This document shows, in pieces, positions 6,132-7,261 of a stretch of 7,261 nt of DNA (position 1 is the first letter of the stretch; the number at the start of each line of letters is the position of its first letter). This DNA comes from Caldithrix sp. (GTDB lineage Bacteria > KSB1 > UBA2214 > DYKH01). The DNA is taken from the NCBI GenBank assembly GCA_020722685.1, contig DYKH01000043.1:1-7261 (forward strand). The letters are read 5' to 3'. The notes below the pieces were generated by a model. That model searched no databases. It saw nothing but the letters and a program-made list of their open reading frames with translations, and was not told where the DNA came from. The position numbers and the translations under genes are program-made.

Positions 6132-6414
6132 ACAGGTTTACAGGATCGAAGAGCAACCGATCACGGGGATGCAAAAGTTGACAGGATAACACGATATTAA
6201 GGATAGACAGAATAATTGACTCAGATTATTATCTCGTTGATCAAAGCACAATCCTGATAGTCAAGCGGTCTCTGTTTAAGAAACAGGCATGTCATCAGGA
6301 AAGCAAATGCCCATGTGTACAAGACACAAAACGCCAGAAATTAATCCTGTGAATCATTGCAGTCCTGTTATCCGGTCAATAAAACTCTTGACAACAGTCA
6401 GTCCCTGTGATCGG
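6132..6414. repeat. Degenerate ACAGGAT-type repeats in inverted arrangement
   Basis: The 344-bp gap between the universal stress protein and amidase genes has no gene. It is built around the word ACAGGAT and its reverse ATCCTGT. Left copies read to the right: 6132-6146 (ACAGGTTTACAGGAT) and 6178-6194 (TTGACAGGATAACACGA). Right copies are inverted: 6341-6350 (TTAATCCTGT) and 6363-6379, which matches 6178-6194 at 15 of 17 positions. A second inverted pair, 6157-6169 and 6402-6414 (CCGATCAC-GGGA type), matches at 12 of 13 and is nested in the same order, so the whole block is an imperfect large inverted repeat. ACAGGAT-type dispersed repeats occur in intergenic DNA of various bacteria. No clear promoter for the amidase could be picked out, although the AT-rich part at 6195-6240 is the best place for one. 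Confidence 0.5.
6252..6300. repeat. Nested palindrome in the amidase upstream region
   Basis: TCCTGAT (6252-6258) pairs with ATCAGGA (6294-6300). Inside, CTGTTT (6272-6277) pairs with AAACAG (6281-6286) across AAG. The two stems are separated by an internal loop of 13 and 7 bases. It lies at the centre of the larger inverted ACAGGAT block and could form a cruciform, an operator or part of a transcript structure. Confidence 0.35.
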
Positions 6415-6434
6415 ATCCATCGAAGAGCTGAAGA

Positions 6435-7261
6435 TCAATGGTACACGAATAACGGAATCGTGCCATCCTTGACAAGGGCATCCGCGGTGCTGCCAAAGAA
6501 AAACTCGGCAACCGAAGAACGGCTATAGGCGCCCATCACCACCTGAACCGGCTGAAGCTTCTTGGCGGTTTTCAGAATGGCCTCGGCGTGATCGCCTGCC
6601 ATGGAGATGGTCTCAGCCTTGATCCCGTGAGATTTCAGGTAATCTGCCATACTGCGCAACAACACTTGATTGTGATTTGGATCGTCCGAGACGGTCAGCA
6701 GCGTGTATTTGGCCGGTATTTTTTTGGTGATGAGAACGCGCATCCTGATGGCGCGAGCAGCCTGCACCGAGCCGTCATAGGTTAACAGAACGTTTTCGTG
6801 AGGCTGCATCCTCTCCGGTACGGCCAGAATAGGCGACGCGGATTGATCCAGCAGTTTCTTGAGCGTATCATGTTCTTCATCCTGCGTTTCAAAATGATAA
6901 AATGTCCGCAGGCCGACAATGGTCAGATCCGTGAGCTTGGACTGCTCGATGATTTCCTTGAATGGAACGCCCGAAGCTGAAAAAAGCTGATGCCTAACTT
7001 TTGCAGCTTGGCATTTTTCTTTAAATTCCTGCAAGAATGCTTGCGTCTTTTGCATGGCATCCTGAAGCTTGTACTCCTTTTCTTTTTCCGCAAAATGAAT
7101 GGCGCCCACCGGCGCACCGCCCAGATGTTTGTCGATGCCCGGCAGATCGATGACAGCCATTCCCAGCAAACTGGCGCGGTAAGCTTTTGCCAACTGAATA
7201 CCCGCTTCCGTGGCGCTGGCTGCGTATTGGGAGCCATCCAAACCAATCAGGATTCGTTTCA
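6435..7261 (-). CDS. Tandem universal stress protein (5' end cut by one base)
   Basis: The protein has two universal-stress-protein (UspA) domains, about residues 1-150 and 155-275 if the start lies just outside the window. The reading frame runs to the right edge. The last two bases read ?TG AAA CGA ATC on the minus strand, so the start codon is very probably completed by base 7262. The protein would open MKRILIGLDGSQYAAS, the typical Usp first strand with an aspartate. The second domain ends with GAYSRSSVAEFFFGS (244-258), close to the ATP-binding pattern G-2x-G-9x-G-S/T but with Ser in place of the second Gly. The first domain lacks this motif at the matching place (VGLRTFYHF onward). Tandem Usp proteins such as UspE are known in which one domain no longer binds nucleotide. 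A role in general stress survival is inferred from family. The gene is followed by the repeat-bearing gap, so it probably ends its own transcript. Confidence 0.93.
   Translation of the reverse strand, partial: KRILIGLDGSQYAASATEAGIQLAKAYRASLLGMAVIDLPGIDKHLGGAPVGAIHFAEKEKEYKLQDAMQKTQAFLQEFKEKCQAAKVRHQLFSASGVPFKEIIEQSKLTDLTIVGLRTFYHFETQDEEHDTLKKLLDQSASPILAVPERMQPHENVLLTYDGSVQAARAIRMRVLITKKIPAKYTLLTVSDDPNHNQVLLRSMADYLKSHGIKAETISMAGDHAEAILKTAKKLQPVQVVMGAYSRSSVAEFFFGSTADALVKDGTIPLFVYH

Noticed and set aside
6091..6192. N-terminal extension of the amidase by 34 residues
   Set aside because: The extension is hydrophilic, lies before the signal peptide, has no ribosome binding site and overlaps the repeat block; ATG at 6090 has a good site.
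6091..6434. A sigma-70 promoter for the amidase in the AT-rich part of the gap
   Set aside because: Several half-matches (for example GATAAT near 6230) occur, but none has a -35 hexamer at a proper distance, so no position could be defended.

Overview
The window holds seven protein-coding genes, all on the minus strand. In transcription order (right to left) they are: a tandem universal stress protein whose start codon lies one base beyond the right edge; a large secreted N-acetylmuramoyl-L-alanine amidase; a zinc-ribbon NUDIX hydrolase; a small secreted or lipoprotein-like protein of unknown function; a stand-alone cyclic-nucleotide-binding-domain protein; a protein-L-isoaspartate O-methyltransferase that carries an export signal; and a membrane protein with two PspC domains. 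I see no rRNA, tRNA, CRISPR array, transposase or phage gene.

The organism looks like a diderm (Gram-negative-type) bacterium of moderate GC content. The grounds are the secreted Amidase_3 protein with a long periplasmic N-terminal part, possible lipoproteins, and purine-rich GGAG-type ribosome binding sites. The divergence of the amidase and of the small secreted protein from proteobacterial versions made me think of an uncultured FCB-like or KSB1/Calditrichota-like lineage. That is an impression only, not something the sequence proves.

Layout by region. 1-124: a short stretch downstream of the PspC gene, with a hairpin over its stop codon. 125-904: double PspC protein. 905-1253: leader of the PspC gene, with a hairpin that could hide its ribosome binding site, preceded by a cluster of three hairpins after pcm. 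1254-1991: pcm. 1992-2526: 535 bp without a gene, containing a 125-bp MITE/REP-like palindromic element at 2320-2444. 2527-3018: cyclic-nucleotide-binding protein. 3095-3508: small secreted protein. 3589-4116: NUDIX hydrolase. 4255-6090: amidase. 6091-6434: 344 bp without a gene, built from degenerate ACAGGAT-type repeats in inverted arrangement plus a nested palindrome. 6435-7261: universal stress protein.

The gene set reads as cell-envelope maintenance and stress survival: cell-wall cleavage, sensing of membrane stress (PspC), repair of damaged proteins (Pcm), nucleotide clean-up (NUDIX), and universal stress or cyclic-nucleotide signalling. The NUDIX and small secreted protein genes may share a transcript, and possibly the amidase too. 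The two long repeat-bearing gaps suggest separate transcription units for the rest. No single novel defence or biosynthetic system is evident. The most unusual things are the non-coding structured elements and the apparently exported Pcm.
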